Source: Paracentrotus lividus (taxonomy: Eukaryota > Echinodermata > Echinoidea > Camarodonta > Echinidae). Taken from it: a DNA stretch of 64,000 bases. The notes beneath the pieces are model-generated. The model did no database searches and was not told the DNA's origin. It was given only the letters and a program-made list of their open reading frames with translations. Made by a program: the position numbers and the translations under genes. Below, piece by piece: positions 31,680-43,261 of the stretch; positions within the stretch are counted from its first letter, which is position 1, and the number at the start of each line of letters is the position of its first letter. The stretch lies in NCBI GenBank assembly GCA_940671915.1, contig CALNVZ010003426.1, forward strand, positions 26,461,424 through 26,525,423. Direction: 5' to 3'.

Positions 31680-33586
31680 GGTTCTAGGACATCTCCCCCG
31701 GAGGACAACTCCCCCGGGGACAACTCCCGGAGGACATCTCCCCCGGAGGACGACTCCTCCGCAGGACATCTCCCCCGCAGGACATCTCCCCCGGAGGACA
31801 GGTCCCCCAAGGACGAGTCCCCCGGAGAACAGCTCCCCCCAGGGACAAATCCCACGGAGGACAACTTCCCCCAGGACAACTCCCCTGGATGACATCTCCC
31901 CTCACTTTAAATGCTTTTTATATTGATTTTATGCCAACCCCTTGGTTTTTCTTTCTGTTACAATTATTGCAGTACTTTTCGCATGGAGTAACCCTTCTGT
32001 AATGACAAGCGGGGATGAATGGTTGTTTAATTGCAAATCATCCATTCGAACCACTCCTTCCAATATATGAATGGCTACTCTTTCCCTCCTAAGGTTGTTA
32101 GGTTTGGCAGATTCAGATGTACCCCTAACGAAATGTGACCCTCAGAAAAAGAAAATTAATGAAAATGCAAGAAATAAAAGAAATGTTGAAAAAAGGAAGC
32201 TTCTAAATGGGGAACTTAAATATGAAGCGACAGGAGTAGAAAAGAGCACGAAGAGCGAGTTGGCCTACATTATCTCTAGTCGTCTTCAGCAAGGGGGGGG
32301 GGGATGAGCCACGACAATTAAGCTTTAATTAATAATTAATCACACTATAAACCAATTACAATGGGCGCAACAATTTAAACGAGAAAAAGAAATTAAAAAA
32401 AAATCAATTCAAACACCATCACTTGTTTTGTCAGTTTTACAAGGAATATTGTACAATCATTGTCATTGGCTTTAAGATTTTACAGACAATTGTTTTACAT
32501 TTATCCAAAACAAACCGAATATTCATAAGTATTCATAAGTATGCACTTGCACAACCTTGCATTCATGCCGTGTGTTCGCCATCATAAAAGGGTGTTATTG
32601 CAACTAGTGTTGGTATGAAAATATCTCCAGAAGTAGATGAAAATTAAAACATCTCGGCATGTCAACCAATTTTTCAGTATTTCCGTCAACATATCCGATG
32701 AAAACATTTATAATTCTAAAACATGTATTTTTGTATAATTGAAGAGGTGTGATATAAAATTTTCCACTCGACGTTTCGCGCTCGAAAATCCCTTTTGTTT
32801 TTTGTTCTTTTGTTTTTTATTTTTTTCTTGCTAAAAGCAAGGTGATCATCATCGTTTGTTAAAGAATAACAACAACAACAAAAACTCATAAAAGGAAAAA
32901 TATACCGCCTCGGGTCATTTTTAGTCAAAATTTTCGGCTCGCGCTTCGCGCTCAAATATCATCCATTCAAAAGCTTCATTTTTTTTTCAAATTTCGAACC
33001 CCCGCAAAAATCCTAGTTACGGGCCTGACCATTGACCTACATACTCTACAATCTAATCAGATCATTTTCCTATGGTGATTTAAGATTGAAGTTGATATAT
33101 ATCTCTCTCTCTCTTTTGACGATAAAATTCGGTTCCAATAGCAGTGCGCCTGTACAGCAGCCAAACTTTAACACCCTTCGCCTGAAAAAAAAAAAAAAAA
33201 AAATTGCCAAAGATTTTGTATTTCCATGAATGGCTATTTCGGTTAAAAAAAAAAAGGAATCGCAAATGGATCAAAAATTAACGAGTGCATGTGGATATGT
33301 TCTCCGGAATGGTTGAGTTGTCCTGCGGGGGACTTGTCCTGCGGGGTAGTTGTCCTGCGGGGAGTTGTCCTGCGGGGGAGTTGTCCTGCGGGGAGTTGTA
33401 CTCGGGGGATATGTCCTCTGTGGGACTTGTCCTCCGGGGGGAGTTTTCATCGGCAGTCGGGGGAGTTGTCCACCGGGGGAGTTGTCCTACGCGGGAGTTG
33501 TCCTCCGGGGGAGTTGTCCTCCGGGGGAGCTGTCCTCCGGGAGTTGTCCCCGGGGAGGTTGTCCTCCAGGGAGATGTCCTGATACG
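31680..33586. mobile_element. TU-like foldback element with inverted 15-16-bp arrays, 9-bp flanking repeat
   Basis: The left array (31688-31905) is about 14 units of GGACAACTCCCCCGGA and variants. The right array (33308-33579) is about 17 units of the inverse, (GGGGGAGTTGTCCTCC). The exact 9-mer AAAACTGCT flanks the structure on both sides (31671-31679 and 33587-33595), a good target-site duplication. The terminal GGACATCTCCC is inverted at both ends. The interior (31906-33300) is AT-rich with an inverse GCGAAGCGCGAGC module (32936-32955) and no transposase. Arrays of about 15-bp direct repeats as outer inverted domains and an 8-bp duplication are features I recall for sea urchin TU elements. 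Confidence 0.72.
32071..32307 (+). CDS. Unrecognised 78-codon open frame inside the TU-like element
   Basis: A lysine- and asparagine-rich frame (K-K-K-I-N-E-N-A-R-N-K-R-N-V-E-K-R-K type stretch followed by E-Y/K-S-E-L) ending in a poly-glycine made by a G run. It is the only non-repetitive frame inside the element. I recognise no family. It could be a remnant of an internal protein or chance. Confidence 0.2.
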   Translation: MATLSLLRLLGLADSDVPLTKCDPQKKKINENARNKRNVEKRKLLNGELKYEATGVEKSTKSELAYIISSRLQQGGGG

Positions 33587-33630
33587 AAAACTGCTCTACG
33601 CGCTTTGCATAGAGCTCTTCTTCAATAGTA

Positions 33631-34603
33631 GGGGAGACCGGGAATGGACGTTACAAAATTCACATTTTGGGCCAGATAATTCTAATGAAAGTACCCACAC
33701 ACTCCATTTTGGGTCTGTAGTGAGCCTATTATGTTTGCTAAAACCTGAGGCACATAAAACTTGAAAACATGTAAAAACTAATTAGCTACAGCTTAATTAA
33801 TGAAGACATTTTTGTAACAACCTACCCCGTATACGGGGTAAGTTTTTACACCATACGGGGTAAATTGTTACTATATGTAAACATACGGGGTAATTTGTTA
33901 CAGTGTGTAATCTCTTATACCGTACTTTTGTTTCAAATTTCCAGTTTCTTGGTATCGTTAATAGTAGATCAAGTAGAGCTCTAGAATAGACTAAAGTAAT
34001 AATAGAAATATCAAAATATTAACACCTGGAAATTGAAACAAAATTACTTTTTTTTTTTCAGTTCAGTTCAGTTTTTATTTACATATTTCAATCAAACAAT
34101 AATGAAAACAACAATTATATGTCATTTCAATACTATACATTATTTGATAAATCATAAAACGAATGACATGTGTAATGTAATTGGGGTAGGTTGTTACATC
34201 GACATGGGGTAGTTTACTGTAACAACCTACCCCATGGGTGATTTTACACATAAAATCAACTGTAGCACAGCCATTTGGCAGAATTACAGGACATGGCTCA
34301 GGGGTATATTAGTGACATACATGTACTATATTCACAATACCAGACTATCATCATGTACCTTCAGTTGTAAGAACTATTAAAAATGTTAATTATTGTCAAA
34401 AATTCACTTGGAACTGTAAAAAAATGTTGTTTTTTTTTTATTTACTTTTTAATAAAACAACGGAGAAACCTCACGACCGGTAGTTCATCACAGCTATGTG
34501 TAGGTTGTATATAGATGCCATTTAGCACGAACTCTCTTGTTCTAACTTAGCACACTTAGAACTGTAACAACTGACCCGTGTAACTTCCATCCCCAGTCTC
34601 CCC
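33631..34603. mobile_element. GGGGAGACC element with TA target, uninterrupted copy
   Basis: Begins GGGGAGACCGGGAATGGACG and ends CATCCCCAGTCTCCCC; TA abuts both ends (33629-33630; 34604-34605). It is the empty-site paralogue of 19573-23029. Relative to that copy it carries an extra ~117-bp piece (34051-34167). Words of the form TACGGGGTAANTTNTTAC recur at 33823-33902. Non-coding. Confidence 0.85.
34051..34167 (-). mobile_element. Short LINE/SINE 3' end inserted in the GGGGAGACC element
   Basis: Absent from the paralogous position in the 19.6-kb copy. On the minus strand it ends AATAAAAACTGAACTGAACTG followed by an A run, a typical retroposon tail with short 3' tandem repeats. Target duplication not resolved. 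Confidence 0.55.
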
Positions 34604-34605
34604 TA

Positions 34606-36442
34606 CAACGAAAATAAATAAGTCTTAAGATGTCTTTTAAATGATTCAACTCATGTATTAGAACGTAGATGGGTTGGCAAATTATTCCATAATTTAGGAC
34701 CGCAAATTCATAGCTAGCTTCCCTTTAAAAAAAAAAAAAAAACTCTTGAAGTGTGTAAGATTAATGTATCTTCACTAGAACGAAGTCTATAACCTGGACG
34801 GTGTGCTGATTTCAGTAAACTATAGAGGTATTCAGGTGCCAATTTATGTATACACTTAAAAATCAAACATGATAATTTGACATAATACTTAAAATGATAC
34901 GAAGTTTCGAAGTTGTGGAAAAATTCATGCATTATTTTAGTAGATTCGATGTCAGGGACACGGTAGATATAAATAAGTATAGACAGGCTGCTTTTAGAGG
35001 CTGATCCAGGGGCGGGATTTTGGGGATGTGTCTCCTTTTTTCCAAAAAAAATAAGGTCATACTTGGAAAAAAAATTATCCTATCGAATTCTACGGCCCGT
35101 TTTCTTAACTGAAAACTTATTTGTTATGAAACTGAACGATGATAAGGTCGCACAATAGAACCGCACAAATACAACACACCCTCAACACGAAACGAAACTT
35201 TAAGAAGGAAAGTTGTAATGCTAAAGCACGATTCTAGAGAAAGCGGGACGCACATAGATAAATCAGAAATCCATTTTTTGACGCATCAATCTTTATATTA
35301 GTAGCCCGTACCCTAAATAACGAGTGTAATTGCTAACGTTAACAACCAAGATGAGAGTTACGATGTTACTCAAATTAAGGGAACGACATAAATTATTAAC
35401 GTGATCAGACATTTTCAATTCACTATCAAGCACCACACCCAGATTTCTGATAGTGGGTGATAAGGCAATCTGCTCATCCCCAATGTGAAATGTATAGTTA
35501 CTGAGCCGACAATATTGATAAGCAGATAAGTTTAGCTTCAATTTGTTATGGACGAGCCAGGATTGTATCTCGTCAAAACACTTTGAAAGACGGAAATAAG
35601 AGCATGCGGCATCCCCAGGCCTGGTAGGATCAAAGATAGTGTACATCTGAATGTCATCAGCATATTATGATGCTTAATTGAGTGTTGATTCAAAATATGA
35701 CCAATATTACGTATGTAATACGTGAACAATTGCTGTCCGATTATAGACCCTTGCGATATCCAAAATTTCTGCTTTTGAGAACTAGAAAAGGAAATATTGA
35801 CATAAGTTCTATTGGATCTGTAACTAAGATAAGTTTTGAACCATGAGAGGACATCTTCTTTAAGACCAAAATCATAAGCTAACCTATATGAGAGCATTTT
35901 ATGGTAAACCGTGTCAAATGCGGAGGAAAGATCTAACATTAATAAGAAAGCAGCCTGTTTGTTATCGATTGCACAATGTAGGTCATTCTGTAATGAGATA
36001 AGTCTCAGTACTATGTGCTACTTTATTAGAGGATTGCAGAGGATCATGTAAATCAATAGCATTAACAAAGTCAGATACCTGTTTAGATACAGCCTTTTCA
36101 ATCAATTTCCCTATAAAAGGGATATTAGACACTGGTTTGTAACTACTTAATTCATCTTTATCCAGAGAGGGCTTCTTTAAGACAGGTGTAACAACAAAAG
36201 ATCTAAGTGCCCCTGGAAACACACCAGTAGACAACGACATATTGATAATGCGTGACAAAACTGGAAAAAGAACTGATAAGTGCTTCTTGACCCGCCAAGT
36301 CGGCATAGGATCAATTGTACATGATTTAGATGAATATTTCACTATCATATATTTTACATTATGTTGCCTTAATAAGACGAGATTGCATACTGGATTTGTA
36401 TTTTTGAAATTTATACGCCTCACTGACTCTTTATAGATAAAC
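34606..36442 (-). mobile_element. Decayed CR1/L2-type LINE reverse transcriptase
   Basis: The minus strand carries the reverse-transcriptase order in broken frames. 36423-35983 covers the fingers with C-T-I-D-P-M-P-T-W, V-V-T-P-V-L-K-K-P, S-Y-K-P-V-S-N-I-P-F and H-S-T-E-T. 35939-35690 has L-D-L-S-S-A-F-D-T-V and G-S-I-I-G. 35600-35293 has the thumb with L-K-L-N-L and L-G-V-V-L-D. 34932-34714 has I-H-K-L-A-P-E-Y-L and R-S-S. The final G-P-K-L-W-N-N-L-P-T-H-L-R lies near 34700-34660, and stops occur in between. The Y-A-D-D box is lost (the region reads H-H-N-M-L-M). The endonuclease is missing, so it is 5'-truncated. Its 3' end abuts the TA-flanked element at 34603, which probably inserted into the LINE's 3' end. 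Confidence 0.85.
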
Positions 36443-37676
36443 GTGCTGTAAATTCAACCCAACGTTGTATTCTCGACTCAAAATTCGTACAATTCCATTT
36501 AGTGGTTCAGAAAAAGGTCCTACGAGTCTTAAAATCTTTCATGTACCTCTTTTACAAAGTGGAAATTATGGTCTTCAGTGAGAAACAAGTACTGGCGCAG
36601 TTTAAGGTGATTATGGCCCACTGTGCGTCGGCACCACTGGATCCGCACCTAAATAATTTTTTGTTTTCTTCTCGAAAACCTCTGTTGTGCAAGCTCTTGA
36701 AACAATCGTATGCATGGTGGGTCCCTTTGAATTTGATTATGCTATAAGTATAATTGAGCACATTAAATATCACTTCTAATAATAATAATAATAGTACAGA
36801 CGCTTGTTTGGGTACAGATCCACCGTTATCCACTGTCACCAAAGCCAAGCTTGACACCCAAGTTGGCGACCACTTCAACCCTCCAAACCCTCCCAATAAC
36901 GATAAATAATTAAGAATAGTAATAACAATACAAATAATATAGATTTTCTCACTCAATTTCAAGTTTCGTCCACTAAATTTCCCGATTGGAGCAAACGATC
37001 AAACCCAAGTTGCGGTCGCGCTAAAATTGTCACTGAAATTCATTTTTAATCAGTCACATTCCCTATCCTTGCAAACGATTCTAGAAAGCATTCAACGGAA
37101 TTAAGACCATACCATTTTAAATGTATGCGCTCACTTCAGGTTACAGCTGACTTCGGCACAATTGGTCTTTCTCCATTCATAAAAATTTACGAATAGGCAA
37201 TACAATTGAAAAAGAAACTTGCATACAATTTGAATCAAGACGTCAGTGAAAGCTCAATTCATTTCTACTGTTCGCTTCCGGGACGCATCATTTTTCCCCA
37301 CTTGAGTTCCGGTTGAGATCAGGGCTAATTACTCAATTTTTCGCTATGAGGGACTTTAACTCAGCCTATGAATCTAGGGCTCGATTTTTTTTTTTGTCTC
37401 CCTAAGTTTCCCCTCAATTGTAAACTACAACAAACAAATTCAGCAAAGACGCATTTACAGCCTATGTGACTATCCATTGCGCTAGAACCGATGAGCTGCC
37501 AGAATTGTATTCATCCTAACCGTAACCCTAACCCTTTTACATTGTGCTATCGTGTGCACGAGCCGTAGTCTAACTAAACAAACCCTGACTAAATAAACCC
37601 TATACACTCATAAAGCCATACTGGGGTCCGGAACTCTCGTGGAAAAAAAATAATTTCGCTTCCCGGACAAGTCATC
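36443..37676. other. No gene recognised
   Basis: A 136-codon minus-strand frame at 36552-36962 has no family signature and overlaps a CTGGATCCGCAC repeat end, so it is not called. Short CCCTAACCC at 37524-37536. Confidence 0.45.
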
Positions 37677-37895
37677 TCACCTGGTTTGTGGTATCCGACG
37701 CATGCTTGGTATTTATGTGAATATGAACGAAACGTGCCACAACTTCGATGGTTCAACTGCATAATTACAATTTTTTACATATGTCATACTGTTCGTGCTG
37801 ATATATTCAAGGACATCCCATTAGTTGAGATCCCCGTAACCAAGTTGACGATAGTTGTTCGATATAATTACACTGATATGCAGACAAAATCCAAC
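37677..37895 (-). repeat. Copy of the 'DATNQ' dispersed repeat
   Basis: CTCACCTGGTTTGTGGTATC at the left; AGTTGAGATCCCCGTAACCA and GACGATAGTTGTTCGATATA at the right. Minus-strand frame ends I-N-T-K-H-A-S-D-T-T-N-Q. Confidence 0.7.
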
Positions 37896-38169
37896 CCTGA
37901 TAAAGCGCCAGTTTACTCTAACTCCCTGCTCCAACCAGTACTTGCCAGCCAAATATTTGCTTTCGGAGCAGTACGGTAGACCATCACTACGGTAGCTCCA
38001 GAACGAAAAATTGAACTGCGCAAGCGCAACTCCCTTTTTGCTACCGTCTTCTTCCCAAACAGGACAGTAGTCGAGCGATTTAGCGTACGGTGTAGAATGA
38101 CTAAGCTAGGCATAGTCTTGGTATGTTATATGTACATAATAGTCAAATAAATACAGTTCAATGATAAAG

Positions 38170-38480
38170 CTCAAATTGGAGGAAGTAATGTATGAAAGAA
38201 ATGAAAGTTAAAGGACAAAACAAGGAAATACATTAGAAACAAATAAATAAAGAAAATAAAGGGAAAAAAAAAAGAAAAAAAAAAGAGGAAATGGGAGAAG
38301 AATGAAACGAATGAATACACAAGAAATGGTGGGAAAAGAAGATGAAAGAAGAGCAGAACAATGAAATACATACGAAATTATTGAAGTGAAGATGAAAGAA
38401 GGATAAAACAAAGACATGCATAAGAAATAATAGAAAAGAAGGTTAAAGAAGGATAAAACAAAGGGATACATAAGAGTTTA
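38170..38480 (+). repeat. A-rich tandem repeat, ~55-60-bp unit
   Basis: Units of GAAGGATAAAACAAAG, A-rich ACATGCATAAGAAAT, AATAGAAAAGAAGGTTAAA. About five degenerate units. Single copies of the AAACAAAGAAATACATAA word occur at 6400, 41850 (inverse) and 56650. Phenylalanine-rich minus-strand frames here are artefacts. Confidence 0.7.
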
Positions 38481-38499
38481 TAGGATTCAAACCCAACTA

Positions 38500-38742
38500 A
38501 GCCTTGCCCCTATGGCTGATATTTGATGACCTTTACGATGGGCCGAATGCCCCCAAAAAATAACACCCCCACTCCCCCCCCCCCACACACACACACACAC
38601 ACACACAGAGCGTAACGTGAAAAAAAAAATCGATGTACTTTTTTCCTCGCCCGGTGTAACGGGAACAAAAACAAAAATGGGTGTACCAAAATCTGAAATT
38701 CCAATATAGGGTCCCCCTCTCATGAAAACCTGGAACTGCCAC
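38500..38742 (-). repeat. Dispersed 'CCAAAATCTGAAATT / CTGGATCCGCC' repeat, copy 1
   Basis: Ends GTGTACCAAAATCTGAAATT, GGGTCCCCCTCTCATGAAAA, CCTGGAACTGCCACTGAAG. The same series occurs at 40680-40905 and 51660-51840. A (CA)n of nine units lies at 38585-38608. Probably a SINE-like family. Confidence 0.6.
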
Positions 38743-39507
38743 TGAAGTGTAGAATTATTTACCAAAACATTTCCAGGTAACGATTATAATAAATTCGTCG
38801 CCCGCACCACGAACCGTCCTCTTAGCGCACTTTGATGCGAAAGATAGTTTCGCAGAAAACGCATTTAAAGAAAAGCTTTTTTTAACCGGCAATAATTGCA
38901 CCTAAAAGTAGAGCAAATCAAAAACCGATGACTTCATTCAATAATAGTTCAGATTCCAAAGTTTCATCCCGTATCTTTACATTATATTGAACTTAATTAT
39001 TTACGCCGCAGTGGGCATTGTAACAGAGAGGACGGTTCGTGAAAAAGAAAAAGTGCGCGATCGCGCCTCGCGCCTTCACCACGAACCGTCCGCTTTCCCT
39101 TACGCATGCACAAAGTGAATGTGGGCGTTAGAGACTCCTTCGAGGGAAATCAAAATTTACTTAAATTCTGCTCTAGCAATAGTTTTAGAAGTCAATTTTT
39201 GAAATGAGAAATATACATAATGAGATTGAACTATTCTAGTTCCATTCTGCAATTGTTATGCTGCAAATTTACTAAATGCTCTTTTTATAACAGAGAGGAC
39301 GGTTCGTGGAAAAGACAAAATGCAATATCCCGTTATGCGACTGCACCACGAACCGTCCGCTCTCCCTTACGCATGCACAAAGTGAATGGGAGATTTTTTG
39401 GAAGTCATTTATATATAATATGAGGAATAACAGCTGACTTAACAATGAACCCTGGGTACACCGCACGTTATTGCTTTTTTTCAGAAGAGTCTTGGCCGTC
39501 TTGGCCA
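38743..39507. repeat. 765-bp tandem duplication, unit 1, with ACGAACCGTCC hairpins
   Basis: Starts ACTGAAGTGTAGAATTATTT. The word CACGAACCGTCC or its inverse occurs at about 38809, 39027, 39078, 39297 and 39343. Two pairs form hairpins with roughly 50-base loops (GAGAGGACGGTTCGTG to CACGAACCGTCCGCT). The loop of the second hairpin has a different sequence from the others. Confidence 0.85.
39382..39480 (-). mobile_element. Short LINE reverse-transcriptase relic in tandem unit 1
   Basis: Minus-strand frame reads R-C-T-Q-G-S-L-L-S-Q-L-L-F-L-I-L-Y-I-N-D-F, the conserved Q-G-S-x-L-x-P-x-L-F-x-x-Y-I-N-D motif of LINE reverse transcriptases. Only about 30 residues remain, next to the hairpin words. 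Confidence 0.65.
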
Positions 39508-40268
39508 CTGAAGTGTAGAATTATTTACCAAAACATTTCCAGGTAACGATTTTAATAAATTCGTCGCCCGCACCACGAACCGTCCTCTCAGCGCACTTTG
39601 ATGCGAAAGATAGTTTCGCAGAAAACGCATTTAAAGAAAAGCTTTTTTTAACCGGCAATAATTGCACCTAAAAGTAGAGCAAATCGAAAACCGATGACTT
39701 CATTCAATAATAGTTCAGATTCCAAAGTTTCATCCCGTATCTTTACATTATATTGAACTTAATTATTTACGCCACAGTGGGCATTGTAACAGAGAGGACG
39801 GTTCGTGAAAAAGAAAAAGTGCGCGATCGCGCCTCGCGCCTTCACCACGAACCGTCCGCTCTCCCTTACGCATGCACAAAGTGAATGGGAGCGTAAGAAA
39901 CTCCTTCGTGAGAAATCAAAATTTACATAAATTCTGTTCGAACTTTAGTTTTAGACGTCCATTTTTGAAATTAGAAATATACACAATGAGATTAAACTAT
40001 TCTAGTTCCATTCTGCAAATGTAATCCTCCAAATTTACTAAATGCTGTTTTTATAACAGAGAGGACGGTTCGTGAAAAAGAAAAAGTGCGCGATCCGCCT
40101 CGCGCCTTCACCACGAACCGTCCGCTCTCCCTTACGCATGCACAAAGTGAATGGGAGATTTTTTGGAAGTCATTTATATATAATATGAGGAATAACAGCT
40201 GACTTAACAATGAACCCTGGGTACACCGCACGTTATTGCTTTTTTTTCAGAAGAGTCTTGGCCGTTAT
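39508..40268. repeat. 765-bp tandem duplication, unit 2
   Basis: Near-identical to unit 1 from ACTGAAGTGTAGAATTATTT to TCAGAAGAGTCTTGGCCGT. CACGAACCGTCC words lie at about 39573, 39796, 39843, 40066 and 40109. High similarity points to a recent duplication. Confidence 0.88.
40155..40245 (-). mobile_element. Short LINE reverse-transcriptase relic in tandem unit 2
   Basis: Same Q-G-S-L-L to Y-I-N-D-F motif as in unit 1, carried along by the duplication. Confidence 0.65.
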
Positions 40269-40679
40269 ATATAATGTACTCTTCTGTGTATTCATTATGG
40301 CAAATAACAACATTTTACATGTTGTGATTTCACTATAAACGGATTGATACCTTCAAATTAATACACTTTACAAATGGTAAATGGTTTATGGTCTTTTCAT
40401 ACAGAGTGAGAGACAATTCCTGAGTCGGGTGATAATAGGCAAACTGCACAAAAACACAAGATCAAACGACAATGTGTTTTTGATAAAACCGTCCGTACGT
40501 GTTGTTGCACTTACGCCTTTGTGAAGTCGAAGTCGAAGTTATGACAAAATAGCAATTTGGCGCAATTAACATTTTATTTTGAAAGCACCACCAAAGTTCC
40601 CAATACCGGCAAAATGCCCAAAACGGCTCCGCCACAGGGAGAACGATCGGGATGCGCGGGCCCACACGCAAAGGGTTAA

Positions 40680-40905
40680 TGAGATATGACAGGGAAAATT
40701 ACAATGAAATTTGAGAGAATTCCACCTACTCCCCCATCCCCCCCCCCCCTCTCGCGTATCGCACGGCCAGCGTGACTTGCAAAGAAAGGGGAAAAATGTA
40801 CCTTTTGCTCGCCCGATGTATCGTGAATTTTTTTTGGGTGTCCAAAATCTCAAATTCTATTTTGGACCCCTCCTCTGATAAAATCCTGGATCCGCCCTGA
40901 AGAGG
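40680..40905 (-). repeat. Dispersed 'CTGGATCCGCC' repeat, copy 2
   Basis: Contains CCCCCCCCTCTCGCGTATC, TTTGCTCGCCCGATGTA, GTGTCCAAAATCTCAAATTC and ATCCTGGATCCGCCCTGAAG. Confidence 0.6.
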
Positions 40906-40919
40906 GGTCATATATATGA

Positions 40920-43170
40920 AAAATGTGTTAATAGACCATTCTTGGTCACGTGTGTGACCGAAATTATGCAAAATCTTGACTTTAATTGGCTATAACTCTA
41001 ACAATTTTAAAAATACGCTGATTAAATGTTTATATAATGCTAATATATTTTGTTGGCTATCATTTGTAAATATTTTTTGATATTTACAATATGCATGTTC
41101 AAGGTCAGAGGTCAAAAGAAGTGGGTCACGTGTGTGACTTCACAGAACGGCATGATTTGGAAAGTTCAATTTCATTTTGAAATTCCTGTGAGTTTTAAAA
41201 TGATGAAATGTTCTTATTGCTGTGAGATATGCATTATGGACCTGTTAACCAAAAAATACCACTGGATAGGAGTCATCTCTGAAATTTCTTTTTAAATCTA
41301 TTATTTTATATCGTGATGTCGGGTCACGTGTGTGACATTTTAGTGGGTCACGTGTGTGACCTATGGCAAATTGTACAGAAAAATGAATATATTATGTATT
41401 ATGCTATAAATGTACATTTCGAGCAATTACTATATCCGCTGTGGTAAAATTTTTTATGAACTCGACCCTAGTCAGTCAATGGGGTGTTTTGGTAGCTGTC
41501 AAGACTGGGGGAGGGGCGGGTAGGGACGGGGGCCATGGTGCCCCCTGTAAGATCTTGGCTGTTGATCGCGCGAGCGCGCCGAAAATTTGCACGATGGTAG
41601 TGTGTGATGTGACTACAAGAGAGCACTGTTAATTTTCCCATAATAATAATATTTTATTTTATATGAATTAATTATGCTAATTTACGCATTGTATGAAGTC
41701 ATAATTTTTGTTCTAATTGACAAACTACAGCTTCTGGAATGCTAATTTTGTGTCTGCATAATCTTTATAGGATTCCTAACAATTGTACTTGGTAAAAAAA
41801 ATGATATCGAACTAAATTCCTTGTGTATTTTATTGTTTTATGAATTTCTTATGTATTTCTTTGTTTTTTCGACCATTTGTTTTGTTTATTTGTTTGTTCT
41901 TTTTGTTGTTGTTGTTTTGTTTTTTTCGCAAAAATTATTGCAGAACCATTTTGGAGCATAATAATGCTAAAATAAATTAATTTCAGCCAATGAAAGTGAG
42001 AATAATGAGAACTTATGACCGCCCCCACCCAGCGGGTCACGTGTGTCACCAATTTGTTTGCTAATTAATAATCAAATTAAAACTTGTTATGGATTTATAT
42101 TTCGTGAAATGCAAGGTACATTAAATCTAGCTTTGAAGAAATAATTATAATAATACCAGAGCCATGGTTAAGACGGGGCATAAACTTTGTGTGTTTTCTG
42201 GTTACTTGTGTGTGACATTTTGAGGGCAATTAATTTCCAGGGTTGATTATCTTAATATAATCAATTTAACAACATTATTTTTTGGGGTTAGATTAAAAGA
42301 AATAGAGGTAAATAATAATAAAATGACAGTAATCCAAGTAAAGAAGTCAGCATATCCATTCCAGTCAGGGTTAAAAAAAAATGATATTTTATTGACCGTT
42401 TTTCCATTTAATTATCATTTATGTTAATTTATGCAAATGACCATGAACAATTGTAAACATCACGAAAAAACATCAGTTCATGAAACTTCAGACATTGCTC
42501 TATTTGAATATGCAGCTTAAAATCAAAAAGCAAAAATTTATTTGTCCCCAAAAGGTTCACTTTTCAAAGAATGGCCGAATAGCCTGGTCCCTTTTTTTAA
42601 GGCATGACCATAGTTGGTCACACACGTGACCCGTGAGTCACGTGTGTGACCAATTTCAAAGTTAATTAATAACTAAATTAAAAGCTGTCATGGCTTCATA
42701 TTTGGTAAGATGCAAAGCACATTATATCTAGCTTTGGAGAAAAAATTGTAAGAATAATAGAACCATGGTTTTCGGGGGGCGTTAACTTTTCGTGTTTTTG
42801 GGTCACGTGTGTGACATTTGATGGCAATTTAAATTCTTTAGTTAATTATCTTAAAACAATCATTCAACACCATTATTTTTCATTTAAATTTAAAGGAATG
42901 AAGTTAAAAAAAGGGTTATAATGACAATAATCAAAGTAAGGAGACCAGCATATACAATCAAGTCAGGGTCAAAGAAATGATATTTTACGTACCATTTTTC
43001 TATTCATTTTTTTACGTTAATTTATGCAAATGAGCATGAAAAATTTGTAAAATTAAGATAAAAAATGCTTTCATGAAACTTCAGAACATGCTCTATATGA
43101 ATGTGCACCTAAAAACAAAAAGGACAACTTTATTGTTCCAAAAAAAGGTTCACTTTTCAAAGAATCGCCA
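40920..43170. repeat. GTCACGTGTGTGAC word cluster with internal 600-bp tandem duplication
   Basis: The 16-mer GGGTCACGTGTGTGAC, its inverse or a close variant occurs at about 40945, 41126, 41322, 41346, 42033, 42204, 42615 (inverse), 42635 and 42800. The block 42033-42597 is repeated in diverged form at 42637-43167 (shared 'CCATGGTT', 'GATTATCTTAA', 'AGTCAGGGT', 'GGTTCACTTTTCAAAGAAT'). Inverse and direct words face each other at 42615-42650. No protein. Probably a non-autonomous DNA element; ends not fixed. Confidence 0.7.
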
Positions 43171-43261
43171 ATAGTAGTTATGGCATTTCCTAGAATACTC
43201 ACCCAGGTGAGCGTTAAGCAGGGGGGGGGGTGGTGGAGGAGATAGGTTTGAAATAAATGTT

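Noticed and set aside
31261-31879. Poly-leucine, poly-isoleucine and glycine/serine-rich frames
   Set aside because: Translations of the AAT microsatellite and of the GGACAACTCCCCC array.
33285-33764. 159-codon glycine/cysteine-rich plus-strand frame
   Set aside because: Translation of the right array of the TU-like element.
36552-36962. 136-codon minus-strand frame with hydrophobic N-terminus
   Set aside because: No recognisable family, overlaps a dispersed CTGGATCCGC repeat end, and no splice or promoter support.
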